From Phoebastria nigripes (Eukaryota; Chordata; Aves; Procellariiformes; Diomedeidae): a DNA stretch of 64,000 nt. Positions 12,481-27,394 of this stretch are shown here, in pieces. The stretch covers positions 3,823 through 67,822 of the forward strand of contig JAYKAV010002948.1 in assembly GCA_035582835.1 (NCBI GenBank), read 5' to 3'. The notes beneath the pieces are model-generated. The model saw only the letters and a list, made by a program, of their open reading frames with translations. It did not search any database and was not told the origin of the DNA. Position 1 is the first letter of the stretch, and each line of letters begins with the position of its first letter. A program made the translations under genes and the position numbers.

Positions 12481-15400
12481 GACCATCTCCCTGGCAGTGC
12501 TAATGCAGCCTGAGGGAGGTTGGCTTGTACGGTCTGTCCTTTTTAGTCCTCATACTATATTCTCTTTCTTTCTTAGCCACTTCTTTTTGTCACTCCGACT
12601 GTCATGGGATCAGCTCACCATGTTCCGCTTAATTACCTTCTTTTCTTTGGCCATAAATATCTGTAGTTACTGCTCTCTTCAGTGAACTGACTGGATTTAA
12701 TCCTTTGATTTGATGCACGAAACAATAGCTTGTTTTCAGTGTAAAGCACTTAGATTTTTGAAACTTTACTTTGGAAGGTTTTCCTTTTTTTATTTTCTCT
12801 CCTTTTTTAAAGGTAAAAGATCCTTTATACAGTCAGTGGCACGCAGGTTGTCAACATCCTTATTAGGTTGCTTTCATTTTTCATTTTGTTCTCAACTTTT
12901 GATTATTTTTCTGATTACATGCAAATTTTGAAACTACATCATGGCAAGTTTTGAGGCAGTGTTGCTTACAGGCTTTATTTCCATTATAAGATAATTTATA
13001 ATTAAATAATAATTTAATATATAATAATGCTGCACTTAGCATCCCACTGTTACATTATACCTTGTGTAATAAGTTAGAATCACACAAAAGCAACTTTGTA
13101 TACACCAAGTGGATGAAAATGAGTTAAATGATGATCACAGAGCTAATTCTAAACTACCATCAACATAAAATGACTTTCTATTTTAGCCTCAGAGGGATCA
13201 GATTTGGGGTTTAACTGCCTTAACATTTGCTTTTAAAAGCCACTTTTTTTTGAAGTGCTAAATTATGGCAAGAAGAGCTTCCTGATGTACACCACCTTGT
13301 ATTGCTTCTAAGTTGGCTGTTTTCTCAACACTCGTCTCGCATATTGTGCTGTCTACCCTTTCACTTGGTTAAGGCCTTCAATTTGTTTGATAGCAATCTA
13401 CATTTTAGTGTTTTATTTTAGAGCTGTTCATAGCCGACTAAGAACTTTATTTTTTGGCCGTATCTATGTTATAAATGTAGCTACTACAATGTTTATGGGC
13501 TGAGAAATGACCTTTTCCTCCTTGCTTCTATTCTTGGTTTTATTTTTCTGTCCTTTTAAGTTTATAACCTGCTCAGCATATATTTGAACTGTAATTACTA
13601 TTTCTTAGCAGTTTATCTTACTGAATAGCTGAAAGGTATGTACTCTCTTAATCTTTTTGCCTTCTTTATGTCCGATAGCTTTCTGGATGGCTAACTTTAG
13701 CTGCCCAGTAATTTCCTTTGCCAATTTAAATGTCACACAGTATTGTATTAAACAAGTGCAAAGAACTTATGATTCCTGTGCTTCAAACAGCAAGGAAAGA
13801 GAGCAGTGGTCAAGATTAATGTAGTATGCAGCAACTTTCAGGCTTCTGTCTTGTAAACTCTTTGGGGTGACTAAGTATAGCAAATACCGTAAATGTTTCA
13901 AAAAGAAAAGCTCCTTGTGCTTGCACACCAAGTGACATGGCATAGTCTGAGCAACTCTTTCAAACAAAATGCTTAAATCCCTATTCATAGTAATATTTCT
14001 TATGGAGGATAAGTAAACATATGTAGATTTAGAAACTGAAGAGTCACTTCTGCTTTGATTTAATTTGAAAGACAGCCATTAAAATCATACAGAAAACTTG
14101 GTACTAGAGTCTGACTTATGCAGAGCATGACATTCATTGCAGGTCTTAAACCTTTCAGTTCTGTCATATTCTGCAAGCAGCAAATGCTTATAAGGCTAGC
14201 AATATTTTTATCACCGGTGCTCAGGAAAAAAAAAAAAAGAGTTTCTTCTAGTGTTTGAACGTTAAACTTCAGAATAGTACTTGTTTCCTTAAAATAGGCA
14301 GGACAAAAAAAAAAAAAAAAGTGAAGGATTTGCAAATAAAAGATTGCAATGCCGCATGATTATTACAAAAGTTGCTGGACGTGCTTTGTTTCCATTTAGA
14401 GCTTTAGTGTCTTGCATTCAATCTGCCACGGTTTTCTGCTGTGTACTAAGAGTCCTAGTAAGTTCATTTCTTAGGTGGTTTGTCGTAGTGCACATGTGTG
14501 TGTAGGCTTGTTAATGTCTTATGCTGATTTTGCTTGAAGAGATGTAAAGCTTGCCAAAAAGCATTTTTCTTAAAAGAGAAAGATAACCCTGAATCCCCAA
14601 ATGCCTTCTTTCTTTTCTGAAGAAAAAAACCCAAACCTGAAGAAAAAATACCAAACCCAAAGAAAAAACACCCAAACTGAGGAATGGAAGTAGAGTTTTC
14701 TCTGAAGTAAGTTTTATTTGTCCGTGCATCATCGCTGTTCCAAATGCCATAACCTTTGATATGTGACAACAAGACAACCCAATTTTGTTGCTTTTCCAGC
14801 ACACTTGTTTCCTCTTAATTTTTGATATTTGTCCTACTTTTTCCCTATTGCCTCTCTGAAATTTTCTCCTCCACTTGTTGTTGCTTCTCTAACTTTTCTC
14901 TTCACCCTACTTTGAACCTTTCTACCTGTTTGTCCATGTCCTCTTGGACGTTCTTTCTTCTTGGCCACCTCATCCCACAAGTCTTCCCTCTTACCCTGTA
15001 TTTTGCCTAGAGACAATAAAGAGCTGAAGTGGTTAAGAGAAAGTTATTAAAGACAACAGGGCCAGAAGAGACTGACCTCCTGTAAACGAATCGTATTTAA
15101 GCTGGGATAAACCACTGGTTTTAGTATAATCATCTAAAACTTACAGAGACAACTAGAGTAGAACAGTGCTAACCTTATTAATATGTAGTCTACTGACCTG
15201 GTTAAAGTATTTCAGTATAGAGTTAAAATTAATTATAAACTAGAGAGAAATACCAATGAATGATTAAACTCACATTCTAGAAACAACAGACATTACTGAA
15301 ATAAAATCTTCTAGAAAACCTTTCATAAAACCCGGTGGCTATGGGTGAGGGTGGAATTGTCTGATTTGTCTGTTATGTCTGTTTTGGATTTAAATAACCA

Positions 15401-18400
15401 AAGTTGATTTCTTTGGCTGGGATGATTCTGGTGGCTATATTACGTAATCTGAATTAGAAAAAAAAAAAAGTAGTTCAAAGATGGATTCACAAGAACATGA
15501 AGGGATCAAATCAAAACTGAGAGGAACGGTACTGTGTGCACAGAAAGATTATCAGATGGGCTGGTCAAAATGATCTTTTTGGTTCAAAAGATGGTCAAGC
15601 TTTTTGGACCCAGCAAAAGGCTAATGTATCTGAAAGTTAATTTTTCCAGAGGTACCACGTGATCAGAAATACTCTTGCTTCCTGCAAACCCTGTGGTTGT
15701 GTTTAGTGTTCAGCTACTTCAAATACGGCTGAATACTGAACATTAAATACAGCTAACATCTGTATGCAGGAAAGGTGATCCAAGTTTAGGCAACAGTAGA
15801 TGGACCCCACCAGCTCTGGAAGATGTTGCTATGGAAGGCTACCTTCTACCAAGCGGGAAATAAGTTCTCTCCTTAGTTGCTGACACAGTTCTCTTTCCTC
15901 TATATAAGGTGCAAGTTCCTGGGGAGCTAGCATTTAAGAGGGATCTAGCTGACCATTAAATTTCTTCTAGTTCTTGATACACACAGAAAACTGTGGCATA
16001 CAAATCATGGCTAAAAAGATTGCTTGCTTCTGTTGAAAAGACTGTACATGTGAGCACAAAAAGTCTTCACCAATGTATAAATATGGACTGAGGGCTCATA
16101 GTCCCTATATTTGTACCACCATGGAGTACGTATCCCTCTATTTCTGATAATAAAGAGGCAGGATATCCTTAACTGTTGCCTCTTCCCCCCATACCCTTAA
16201 GTCATCACTGTGCTATATGTCTTTTATTTGTTTAGGAAATACAAAGCCTCATTAGATATCTGTGAATATACAGGTAAGTGCAGAAGATCAGAATGATTGT
16301 CTCATCATCTAGCAAAATTCTGATCTCAATTTTTGAACCTGTTTTTGTAACAGTAGCTTCATCGGATAATGAAATATCACTACTGTTTGAATTTCCCAAC
16401 TGTAATGTTCTGCACTGCTTTACATCTTCTTACCTTTTGAAACTCTCCTCTTTCCCTGTGTGGTCTGCCAGTAGTATTGTAAATTCAGGACAGTAAACTT
16501 CTGAAACTGATACCAGGGATGGTCTGTGAATTGGCTGTCAACAGTGCACTGTTTAGATCAGTTAAAAAATTTATAATATTCTTACGCTGGCACGAAACTC
16601 CTACTGCATTTTCTTGCCCCATTTTCCTTTTCCTTATCTTTTAAATCTTCCATATTCAAACTCACAGTTGTTTATCCCTTTCTCAGTCACCCTGTAGTCT
16701 TTACTCTCCTAAAAATCTATACTTTTCCTTACCAAAAATACATTGTTTTCCCCAGGTTTGTTTTTTTTTGTGTGGTTTTTTTTTTTTTTAAAATCTTAGA
16801 TATCCACTCAACTTTGTTGTAGAACACTGATATTCTCTCTTCCCCTTCCTCAAATCTTCCATCCCAGATTTACTGAGATTCCTTTGTGCTCGAGCTTGAT
16901 AGCACAGATAGCACAGACTTAACCAACTTAGCTTCAGACTCTGCACCTGGAGCGAGAGGTGGGAGAATTAAGAGAAAGGACCATGGACATCTCAGAAGGT
17001 AGGATCAACAAAGATTAAATGTAAAAAAACCAAAAAGCCAAAAAACTTCGTCATCCTTTCGCTAAGGGAGTAACTGCAAATAAGATGTTGAGCCAACTAG
17101 TATGGTATGTTGTGGTTTCTCAGGATGGTCTGGTAGCTTTTTCAGAAGAGGAGGTCAGGTTGCTGATCTGTGTAAGGCAGAATGTTGCACGAAGAAAGTG
17201 TGTGTTTGTTTTAAAAATAGCTGTTATAAACATTTAAGAAGTTGCAGTGATGATATCAAAGTGGGAAGAATATGCCTTCTGTAATTATAAGCATTCCATG
17301 CATTTACATGCATAACAAAAAATCAAGCTTAAGTATTTTTAATTGTGTGAAGAAAGCTACAAACTTAAGGGTGAGTCTGGGATAGATTGTGAATCATGAA
17401 TGTGTATAACATGTATAGGGCATAATCCTACTTGGTGCTTTGTCAAAACNCTTACTGGGCAGTACTAACTGTTGCAAAACACTCATAAGTAGGTACCATA
17501 TGATACTTAACATCCCCCAAGCGTGAAAAGTTCTGTCTAGCTATATTTCCACCATGGTGATTTTTTTTTAAATTCTGAAAACTAAATATTAATAATACGA
17601 AAATAATGTGCAATCATAATATAAATTTTACTCTTTCACTGAGAATGTTTGCTCTTGCTTGCTTAAGAAAAGTTGAAACATAAAGGATCAAACTGGTAGA
17701 GGTTTGTCATGATTGCATTTATTTAAGCTTACATTTCCACTTTTATCCAGATTGTGTTTAGTATTGTATCTGTATGTGATATAAAAAAGTATCTGTAACA
17801 GATCAATCAGAGACGATTTCACATCTTTGCTGTCATCCTCAGAAGGACAGTGGCAAGGGCACTGGCCATCCCTGGCAGTGGTGGTGAGCCCGGGCTGTGT
17901 GTGGGGCTGCCCAGGCATGGGAGGAAGCATACCTTTGGTGCCACACTCTCCCTCACTGAATCACTTGCAAATTAGATGCTTAATTTCACAGTCTGGTTGT
18001 AAGGCTCTGACAGCCTTATTCTAGGCTTTGTGTAGACTTGGGGGTGTGGGAGCTCTAAGCAAAACTCAGCAGCCAGAAATTCCCAGCATAAGAGTTGGTG
18101 GGGAACAGAGGGAAATTCTGGGTAAGCAGAGTTGATAGTCATCCAGCACGATTCCCTACGAGTGGAAAGATGATCAATCAAAGTGGTCAGAGAAGGTCTC
18201 TGTCAAGCTGCACAGCAGAAATCATGGCAATGAGATTATCCTGCAATATGTCAAAAATATGCTTTCTCTCCTCTCAACCAGAGCGTTTTTGGGCATTTGT
18301 TTGAACTGACAGATCCGAATGTGCTGCACACGCTCGCTTACATTCCCTGGGCAGGTAGTTACGTCATCCATAAAAATCTTTGTCCTAACATGATTGTCAC

Positions 18401-19280
18401 TCTGCTGTATATTCAGCTCATTCCCACTGGGAATACTCCTGAACTGCCAGCCATCCTCTGTTGCCTTCCATCCCTATTTACAGAGCTGGTAATGATCCTC
18501 TTCTTCCTCACAGCCCCTGGATTTCTGCATTGTGTCTGCTTAGTGCTCTGTTAGTCTCAGCTCCACTGTCTCTTCCTATGGATCCAAGCAGTCTCTGTAA
18601 GCTTTGCTCATCTTCTGTGACCGTTGTTCTTTCCCCTGAATTGTCCCTGCAGACAGAAGCTCCCAGAACAGATCTCCTGGTCATCGCATGCTCCTAGTGT
18701 CTGTCAAGACCAGTATGTTCTCCTGAGTAACTCAACAGTGACATACATTTCACAGGTTGGGGACCCCAAATACAGGTTTTAGACAGGCAATCTCTTTCGA
18801 ATCTAGAGGGAACACCATCAGCTGTTAACACTTTACTTCACATAGGATAGAGAGACTTAATCTCTGAAGTCTCTGGAGATGCATATATATATGATAAATA
18901 TAAGACAACCTGGTTCTCACTAACTCATACTGGAAGATTTCAAGCACCCAGTCACTCCACCAGCATTGGTGGCGGTAATCTTAAACTCTCAGATAGCTGA
19001 GGGAAGTAACTATGTTTATAGACTGTTGTATGCTCCTGGAAGAAAATAGGTCAATATGCTGTGGGCTTTGCATAGTCCCTTGTGTAAGTACAGTGCCTCT
19101 CCAACTCAGAACTTTTCAGATTTTATGTACTTTTTGCTTTAGGGCAGTAACCTGTGTAGATAGTGAGACAAAAAAGAGGCAGACCTTCTAGCAGTAAAGT
19201 ATTGCAAACATAGTAATACTTAACGTAGTTGAAGAACCATAGGGCCAAGATATTTAAATTTCGCAGTGCTTTATTCCATA
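12481..19280 (+). other. RIMS1: RIMS1 upstream intron, no gene seen
   Basis: AT-rich intron with A and T homopolymers (14221-14240, 14305-14320, 16766-16790), a three-copy 20-bp minisatellite (listed separately) and a GC-richer patch at about 17840-18060. I recognise no exon, transposon or RNA gene. One ambiguous base lies at 17450. Confidence 0.5.
14619..14678 (+). repeat. Three tandem 20-bp A/C-rich units
   Basis: Three adjacent 20-bp units at 14619-14638, 14639-14658 and 14659-14678. Each has the form GAAGAAAAAA followed by a CCAAACC-type block, and they differ at a few positions. Confidence 0.85.
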
Positions 19281-19431
19281 CAGAATCACAGAATGGTTGA
19301 GGTTTGAAGGGGCCTCTGGATATCCTCTAGTCGGAATCCCTACTCAGAGCAGGCCCAAGTATATCAGGTTGCGAGGGCTGTGTCCCGTTGGGTTTTGAAT
19401 GTCTCCAAGGATGGAGAGTCCATAACACTAT
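19281..19431 (-). mobile_element. CR1 LINE 3'-end fragment, old
   Basis: The + strand reads CAGAATCACAGAATGGTTGA, then GGGGCCTCTGGATATCC, and later TTTTGAATGTCTCCAAGGAT. This is the complement of the CR1 3' region (3' UTR plus the last part of ORF2). It is only about 150 bp, degenerate, and has no open frame. It points along the minus strand. Confidence 0.9.
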
Positions 19432-22400
19432 TTTTAATTTTTTTGTGTTTCAGAATACAAAATCAGAGTTTAGTTCATGCCTGTCAAGTCCCCTATGACC
19501 TCCATCAGTTGACCCACTCACTTTTCCTTCCGTGACCTTTTTTTTTTTACTTCAAGAATTCAACTCTGCAGTTTAACTGTGTTTCCATTTTGACTAATCT
19601 TCTTTACAACTTCTCTAGAGCTACACATTTCCAATTTCTTTTGTCATAAATTATTTTCCATTCTATACCAAAAAAAGTCTCTTGCCTCTCCTACTACATT
19701 TTTTTGACGCAGTTTGTATAAAAGAGTATTTATATAATGAATAGTATAGAAACATAAATAATCATGTTGTAGTGCAAGCTCCCACAGAGATGGTGTACAC
19801 ACTCATGCACTATTAAAGACAGTCATGTTCTGAGCATTTGTATATTTTTACTACAGCTTGTAAATATATAAGTGGATAAATAGAGTGGAAAGCTTCTGGT
19901 GAGTTCTCTCTGTTTTTTGAATGACAACTAAAATGTTATGAGTCCTGACTGTAAGCTGTTTCATGCCATTTACCTTGTTTTGTTAGACTTCTGTAATTTT
20001 TTTTTAAATTATTTCTATGTTCCATGTATATCTGTAACTATGGAAACCATGAAGTGATTAAGAGGAGTACAGTTGATGCTTCTGTGGCTCATCAAGACAG
20101 CCAAATGTTCAAATAGTTAGACAAAACTTTTTGTTGTTTTTAAGAAGGTTGGAAGAATATACAAAAATGATCTATGAGATAATGATTTCTAGTGTAGCTT
20201 AATGGTCTATGAAAAATGGAGATTGATGTTACAGAAAATGTGACTAGCAATTCATGGCTACTACATTATCAGAAATATATTAAGAAATTGAAGAAAATTC
20301 AAGCAAGAGAAATAAAGTTGAAAAAGAAACTGTTCTATGAGGAAAGAGTGAGACCAAAGCAGAGCTTTCTGAAGCTGTGATTGTTGCTGGGGCTTAGAAT
20401 TCTCCCACTACTGAGGAAGTAAAAATACTGAGGGTGAAACTGGGTAGAGTGGACCAGATGAGTGAGGAGGGAGGGAGCATAGCAATATGGAAAATGGATT
20501 TAAATGGGGTAAGCTTAAATACAGGGCCTGTGGAGGAATCAAACCATGGGAATACTTGGGATCGCTGAGTTTCAAAAAAAGTGGTCTAAGCCTCATCATG
20601 ATGACCTGTGGATAAATAAAGCTTGTACTGTCTGATGCTCCATAAACTTTTCTTGAGGGTTTGCTTTTTTCCCAAAAATGAAATTCTCAAGCCCAGACAA
20701 ATCAGCCCAAACAATTAATACTTCCTGAGTCTCTTTGATTTTTTTTTAATTTTTTTTTTTTTTAACCCCTCCTTTCTCTTGGTACGATTGTCCCTTCTCT
20801 CTCCCTCCAGATTGTAAGTTTGCAAATTTGGTTCATTTTAGTTAGAAGTAGACCTAAAACCAGAGCTGCAAGGAAGTTCAGGTGCAAGGTTTCACAGATT
20901 TATCCAAGCTATAGTCCTGCTTTAGGAGGTCACAACTGTAACTGAGACAAGCAATACAATTTTTGTAGTATGTTTTTAGTGGTGTGTATTAATTAATTTA
21001 CTTGTGTAGTAGATTTAGAAAAAAAACTTGCTGGGGGAGAATATTTCAAATTTCTGTTTGTAAATGTGCCAGTGTGAATTTTTAGACAAGAGCAAAGACT
21101 TCTCCGCTAGTGATTTTGGTTTCTTCCTTGGACTCCAGAGGCATTCTCAGAGAAGTACATTGGTGACTGGAACCTGGCTGTGTGCTATTTTAGAGATATT
21201 ATTTCATATGATAACTTTATAGTTGCCTGAATGTATAACTTCCAACACTCAGTTTGCTGCAGGATTATTGTAGAGAATGTTTCATTTTTGTGGAAGTTGT
21301 CGGGAGCTTTCTGAAAGATTGGCAGCTGTAGCTGAGAGATTTTGGCAGAAGGGCATGTGAATAAAGTCAGTTGTTTTTTGTTTTATTTTTATCTTAAGAA
21401 GACTAGTAACACTGTTGCTAGCAGCAGTGTCAACAAAACTGGCATAAAAAGCCCTTTTGATGTTAACTCCTTGAATCATTGCTCCACTGCACCTTTTCTG
21501 CATTTTTCTATTGGCAGTTTGTAATTGTGGGTTTAGAAACTTAGACCAGGAATAAGATTAGGATCAATGTGTGAACTGTGTGTTCAGTTGCCTAAAAGTA
21601 GGCATCTGATGCCATTTTTGATGCCCTACAGTACATAAGACATACAGATATGGCTGGCAGATGTGTCGTAACTCCTGTGGCAGGCTTATGCCCTCTTAGG
21701 AGGCACATGGCAGCCAGTTGGGGCTTACCTCGAATGGCACTAGCCTATCATTAGGCACGGAATTTCATTTTATTTTGTGGTGTCTACTTGAGAGTGAATG
21801 GATTCTCTTTGGATGGAAACTTAAATACCTGCCATGCCTATGGGCATTTCTGTGTAGACAGAAAAAACTTAAGCATTTTGGTCTTAAGCATTTTGATCCT
21901 TATTTGTACACATAGGATCTGATTTGGAAAGTTAAGATCTCAGTTAACTATGGAAGGCAAGCAGGAAGAGTACGAAATGCGCTCTCTAGTGCAAGTGGAA
22001 AATTCTGATAAGGTGGGCTTTTAAACACCCCTCCTGGATGCTCTCAGTCAAACATGTAAATGGCACAGCAGACTTCAAGGTGACATGTAGTTCTGTGAGC
22101 AGTGGGGCCTCATTCCCTGTGAACATGTCTTGTGGTTGAATTGCTGTGTAGATTCTGTGATGTCAATAAAAGATTGCACTAATGAAATATTTATAGGGCT
22201 TTTATAGAACTGCCTATTTTGTGAAACTTTTAAGAATATAATCCCTTGAAAACTTTCATGCCCGTGCAAAATTTTATTGCATTTGTCCAGTGGGTTTAAA
22301 TATTATTGGAGGGCGTGGGGAGAAAAGGGGGAAGAAACCAATCAGCTGTCAGCATAAACCTCATTTTCTTGCTAAACCGGGATAAAAATATCAAGCTGAA

Positions 22401-25400
22401 AACCTAAGTTATGAATAAAATCTGCTCTGCACAGGAATGGAAAAACACAGAGTGCTAAAATAACTTTATATCACAGTCCTGAAATGGCTGAGCCCCGTAT
22501 GTCTGAACATCAGCGTGGGCAAAGCGGTCCTCTCCCTGCTTGGAGGGGAGAACAGTAGAGAATTGTACTGTCCTTTTGAACCCTTCAGTCTAGAGGAGAG
22601 GCTTCAGCATAAGCATAACGTACGATCCTAGGCTACTTCTTTACTAACAAATTAAACCTAATCTGGGACTGTTCCGAGGTGTTAGAGTATCTAAGTAGTA
22701 AAACAACAGAAGGCTGCTTGGCACGCTCTTGGTCTTCTGCCCACCAGCACTTTCTCATCAATTTTTCAAAATTGATGGTTTGGGAGTTGGAGTGACAAGT
22801 CCTGAGGCTTGTCTCCAGGAGGCAGTTTGTATGCAGCCACCTTGCTTTGAAGTAGAGCAGAGACCTTAGTAGAGATGCAAGTTATTTCATGTCATTCAGC
22901 ATGAGTGCTCAAAAATGTTTCTGTGCAAGTTTAATGTACTAGTATGGGTGTCATTTCAAAATGTAGTTTAACAGGAGACGGTGAGCCACTGCCATAGAGA
23001 AAACATCCTCTTCCCCCCATTTGCCTCTGTTCCTGGCCACATGATTTCATACTCATCATACCCCTCCAGGAGAAAAATAGATGTGAGAAAAAATGAAACC
23101 ATTTTAAAAATACAGATAAATTTCTACTATGTTTTTCAATGCAAAAGTGGCTCCTGGGAGGACCTGACAGTCAAGGGAGGGGATACAAGGGAGCATGCAG
23201 TATGGTGAAGCTGGGAACAAAGAAGGAAGAGGACAAACCCAGATAGGGAGAAAGAAGAGCAAGAGAGGAGGGAGGTGGGGAGAAGACCTTCCCTTTTGGT
23301 GACCAGGAGCCACTGGAGTCTGTACAATTTTGAAAAAACACAACACATTTTCATTAGAAAGGTAGAGTTGTTTACTTATTTAGATTTTGGACTAATGTAA
23401 GGATTCAAGTAGATTTTCAGCTTCATTTATTTATATTTTAATGGAGTGAAGCCGTCATGACACTTAAGCTAGGGTTTTATTACAGAATTCATTTTGATAT
23501 AGCAAAAGAGATAAATGCAGTGCTGTATACTAATTTCATGGTTTGCTGCATGTTTTATGTTATTCCAGAAACATTAAGTGATACATAGTCTAACTTAATT
23601 CTGTGAATGAATAGTTTTGTAAGAGCAAATGGATAACATTTTTTCCCTTTGACTTTCAAGAGATGACTTGTAGGATGGTGGCAGAGCTCTGCTGAAGTTA
23701 ATGATGCCTCAGGCAGAGAAGAGGGTCTGCCTAATTAGATCTGTCTGAAATAACTAGTGTCTTCTACAAGTGCGTAGAAGAAGGTGGCTAAAGGAACATT
23801 AATAAAAGCAATAAACTGAAAAGGTGTTGTGTATACACCCCTCAGAAGGGAAATAATTAGGATAGCATGAAGGTTCAGTAAGGAATAGCTTGTGGCCTGT
23901 TACATTAGCACACTTGTTACCTAATTTGTTGTACAGAGATGAAGCAGGATGCATGGGAGTCAGTGTAACTGTGGGTTTGCCATTTCTAAACTCATGAAGC
24001 GTGAAGGTGTGTGCTCCTTATGGAGTCTCCTCAGAATCCGGGCTTGGGTGAAGGATTTGGGGAACTTGCTCTGACCTTAGCCTGAGTTTTGCCTGGCATG
24101 TGTCACACAAATTTGGTATGAAGTTTGTGTCCCCACTAATGTGACTTTAGCCTCCCAGTGCATGTTTGGAAGTCTCCAAATTTGAATTTGAAAAAAACCT
24201 TTTTCTGCATTCTAAAATGCAGTTTTGAAATATGTAATCATGAAGAAGTGTTCTTATTTTTGTAACTGAAAATGCTCTTTCTTTCTGTGTGTATGGTTGT
24301 ATATATTGTTTACTATGGGCTCTTTCAAGTTGGAATTTCATGTTGTGTTAGTACAGGAATACTGTTCCTACTCATTGTGGATCACATTCAACAGTACCTG
24401 TAAGAGTAAGTTTGAGGAATATTTTTTCCGTGAATGAAATACCCCGTATTCCACGTGAAGGCAAGCACGGTATCCTTCTAGCATGTTTTCATGCAGCCTG
24501 TAAAGTTTCCACGTGAATCTGTGTGGGAACTGTTGACACACCTCCGCTGAGTCCTGTATGTGCCACTTTGTTTTTGTTACGTAGCAGTAAAGCCCAGAAC
24601 CCTTTGCTATGCTGTGAAAATGCACATTTTATGCCATGCATATGAACCCTTTGAATGAGGAGCACCCCTTTACTGGTTCTCTTTAATAGCTTCATGTGCA
24701 GATATGCATTGACCTATGCAAGGATGCAATAAACCAGAAACAAACCCAACAACAAAAACCAGACTCTGGATGTCTTGAATGACTTACTGTAGCACTGCAT
24801 CAGAGCTCACCATCCAGAAAAGAATAAACAGAAACTATTTTTGAAGTGACAGGCCAGAGTAAAATTGTCTAACACTCTTCATTTTACTGATGCATCGCAT
24901 GGAGGTCCAGAAGCCACATTAGAGAACTGTAATCCTTCATCAGAGCATTTGTTTGGTTGCCTAACATCTGTGGATTGTTAAGATAAGTTATTACACAGAC
25001 CTGCTTTAGTTTAGATTAGTTTGGACCACATCCCAGTATATTCAATCAGGATATAATTCCTGCATGCTGCTAAACTGCTTGCTCCACATACTTCTCTAAA
25101 AATGTTTTTCAATATACAGTTTTGTCACTGAAACTGTTCTGTCACCTCGAGTTTTGGTTTTTTTTTTCCCTCTTAAAGAAAAGCTTTTATTATTTTTCCT
25201 TTTGGACTGAATATATCTCAAGGCAAATGTAGCATTTATTAAGTCCTGAAGAGATTCCTAAACAGGGATGGTAGTGTAGCTTCTATGTGAGTATAATGCA
25301 GATTTCCTACACGTGTAATCTGTAGCGATTGGTATGTATTGTGTCCAAACTGCAGTGTTTAAAGACAGCTGTAAGAAAATGGTTTTGTATTTACACGTCT

Positions 25401-27394
25401 AGTATTTCTTCTTTCTGTATTCTTTATTTTTCTGTGTCTATTTGTGCATAGCTATTCCTGTTTGTTTGGTTCTCATAATGTTTTGCATAAAATGAATTAC
25501 AATATCAAAGGTGATTATGTAAATTAATGGTAATTTCTTGAAGTTTATTACATACTTTATACATGTTTTAAATTATCAAATACATTAAATTGTAAATGAA
25601 GTCTGTTACCATCTTTACACATTTAAATGTGCTTGCATACATACACACATATGTAATTTAATAGAATATTTAATTTTTACTTTAGTATTCCTTATCCTTC
25701 CTTTAAACAAACTCTAGTTGATTTATTTTTTGAACACTTTTTTGAACTTTCCCTGTGAACTGATAAAATACAGGCAACGACATATTTTTCATTAATGACT
25801 TTGGTTTATAGCATTGACATAGATTTTATACACAGACACATGTGCGTGCACACTCTTGCTGTCTAATAAGCTAACAATTGTGTCAGAGTCTATAAAGACA
25901 TTTAAAAACGTCATGGTTTTTTCCTTTTAGTCTTGCTGGTTTTTTAAATACCCGTAATAATAATACCAGACAGACTAAAAATCTGTTCTGTTAGAACAGA
26001 TAGTCTGATAAACTGAATCTCTGTTTTGTGAGGTATACTAGATGAAGGAAATAAGACATTTTGAAATCAAGGAATTTTTTTGTTAAAGGACTAGCATTTA
26101 TTTTGTCAAAGTCGCTGTTCCTATTATCCTACTGAAGGTTATCTGTTTTTATCATAATACACGTTTGTGCCACTGTTGCAATAACTGTAGCTTTTGATTA
26201 AGTTTTTTTTTTAACTAATTAAAATTTTGATAGGTATTTTATGATCCTTCTTAAATAGAAGAAATATAACAGTCATCTTTTGATAAAGGCACAATCCAGA
26301 TACAGGGAAAAGAGTTGGATGTCTTCTCAGTGTGGTTTGGTCAAACAGTGCAGAAATGGTATTGGAAATTCTGATGTAGTCTTCAGACCTAAACAGATAC
26401 TCTATTCTAGGGTGTTTTAGATAAATCTTATTTATGTTAAATATGTAAAATGCCTAAAATTTTCATCATGCCATGTAAGCCATGCACTTCCTCCCCAGGC
26501 CAGAGAATAAGAGAGCTCGGTACCAGAGCTTTCTCCTGTTGCAATTTCTTCCCTGAAGTGATTGTTTTTTCTGTTCCTTTTAGTTTTAAGTGTTGTATAA
26601 TTTTGCAACTGTTGCATCATTCCTGTGTTTACACAAAATAATTTAAGCATATTTTTCATTCCAACTTTTGTCATCCTTCTTACCCTCTTTACAATTTTAC
26701 CCATTCTTTTATTTCTTTCCACATTAAACTAAAAGATTTTCTTTACCATTTTCCTTATTAGCTGTCAGCTTTGTTTCCTCTCATCTCTATTTTTATTTCT
26801 GACAAAATTCCTACCTCTTGTATATTCTTCATGCATTTTGCCTTTTTTGTTCTTCTGCCTCAGAACTCCTTTTGTCTTTGTCTCAATTTTTTCTTAAATA
26901 TTCACACACATTAGAGTCCTGATTAACCTTTTATTTTTCTCTAATGATTTACTCCTGTACATAAGACTGTCTTGTACTGTATATAGACTTGAAACATAGA
27001 GTCTCATTTTACTGTGTGTGCTCCTATTTATCTGTGTATCTGGAATTAAAAAAAAAAAAAAAAAATTAAAAAATCCTGAGAAGCACCATTTGTGTACACA
27101 GCTTAATTGTGATTGCCAGGGACACATGTTTAATTTATTTATTTAATATTTACAGCTATAACTCAAAGAAACTGTAAATGATCATTTCCAAGTAGTAAAA
27201 AATATGGTACTTTTGCATTCTTTTCATTGCTGCATTTAGTTCTCTATTAGTAGGTTTCTTTAGGTCTTACCTTACATCTCTGGTAAGTAGTTGTTGTGGA
27301 TGTAGCTAAAACCATGCACAGTAAGTGCTGAATTTATTTGCAGGATCATGTTGAGTTATGTTACGTGAGAAAAATTAATTAAAGGGAAATACCA
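19432..27394 (+). other. RIMS1: RIMS1 upstream intron, no gene seen
   Basis: AT-rich intron. It includes a 15-bp tandem duplication (CTTAAGCATTTTGGT/...GAT at 21868-21897), a compact hairpin at 25971-26007, and an A18 run at 27048-27065. I searched by eye for the zinc-finger exon (CGICHKTK/CARCGG-type coding) and did not find it. No transposon was recognised. Confidence 0.5.
25971..26007. repeat. Compact inverted repeat, 9 + 6 bp arms
   Basis: The left arm is CAGACT, then a 4-base A bulge, then ATCTGTTCT. The loop is GTT (25990-25992). The right arm is AGAACAGAT followed by AGTCTG. Fifteen base pairs form with only the 4-A bulge unpaired. Confidence 0.8.

Noticed and set aside
11815..12685. 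Open frames of 182-223 codons on both strands
   Set aside because: They lie mostly within a GC-rich solo LTR, overlap one another, and have Pro/Ser/Gly-rich compositions with no domain.
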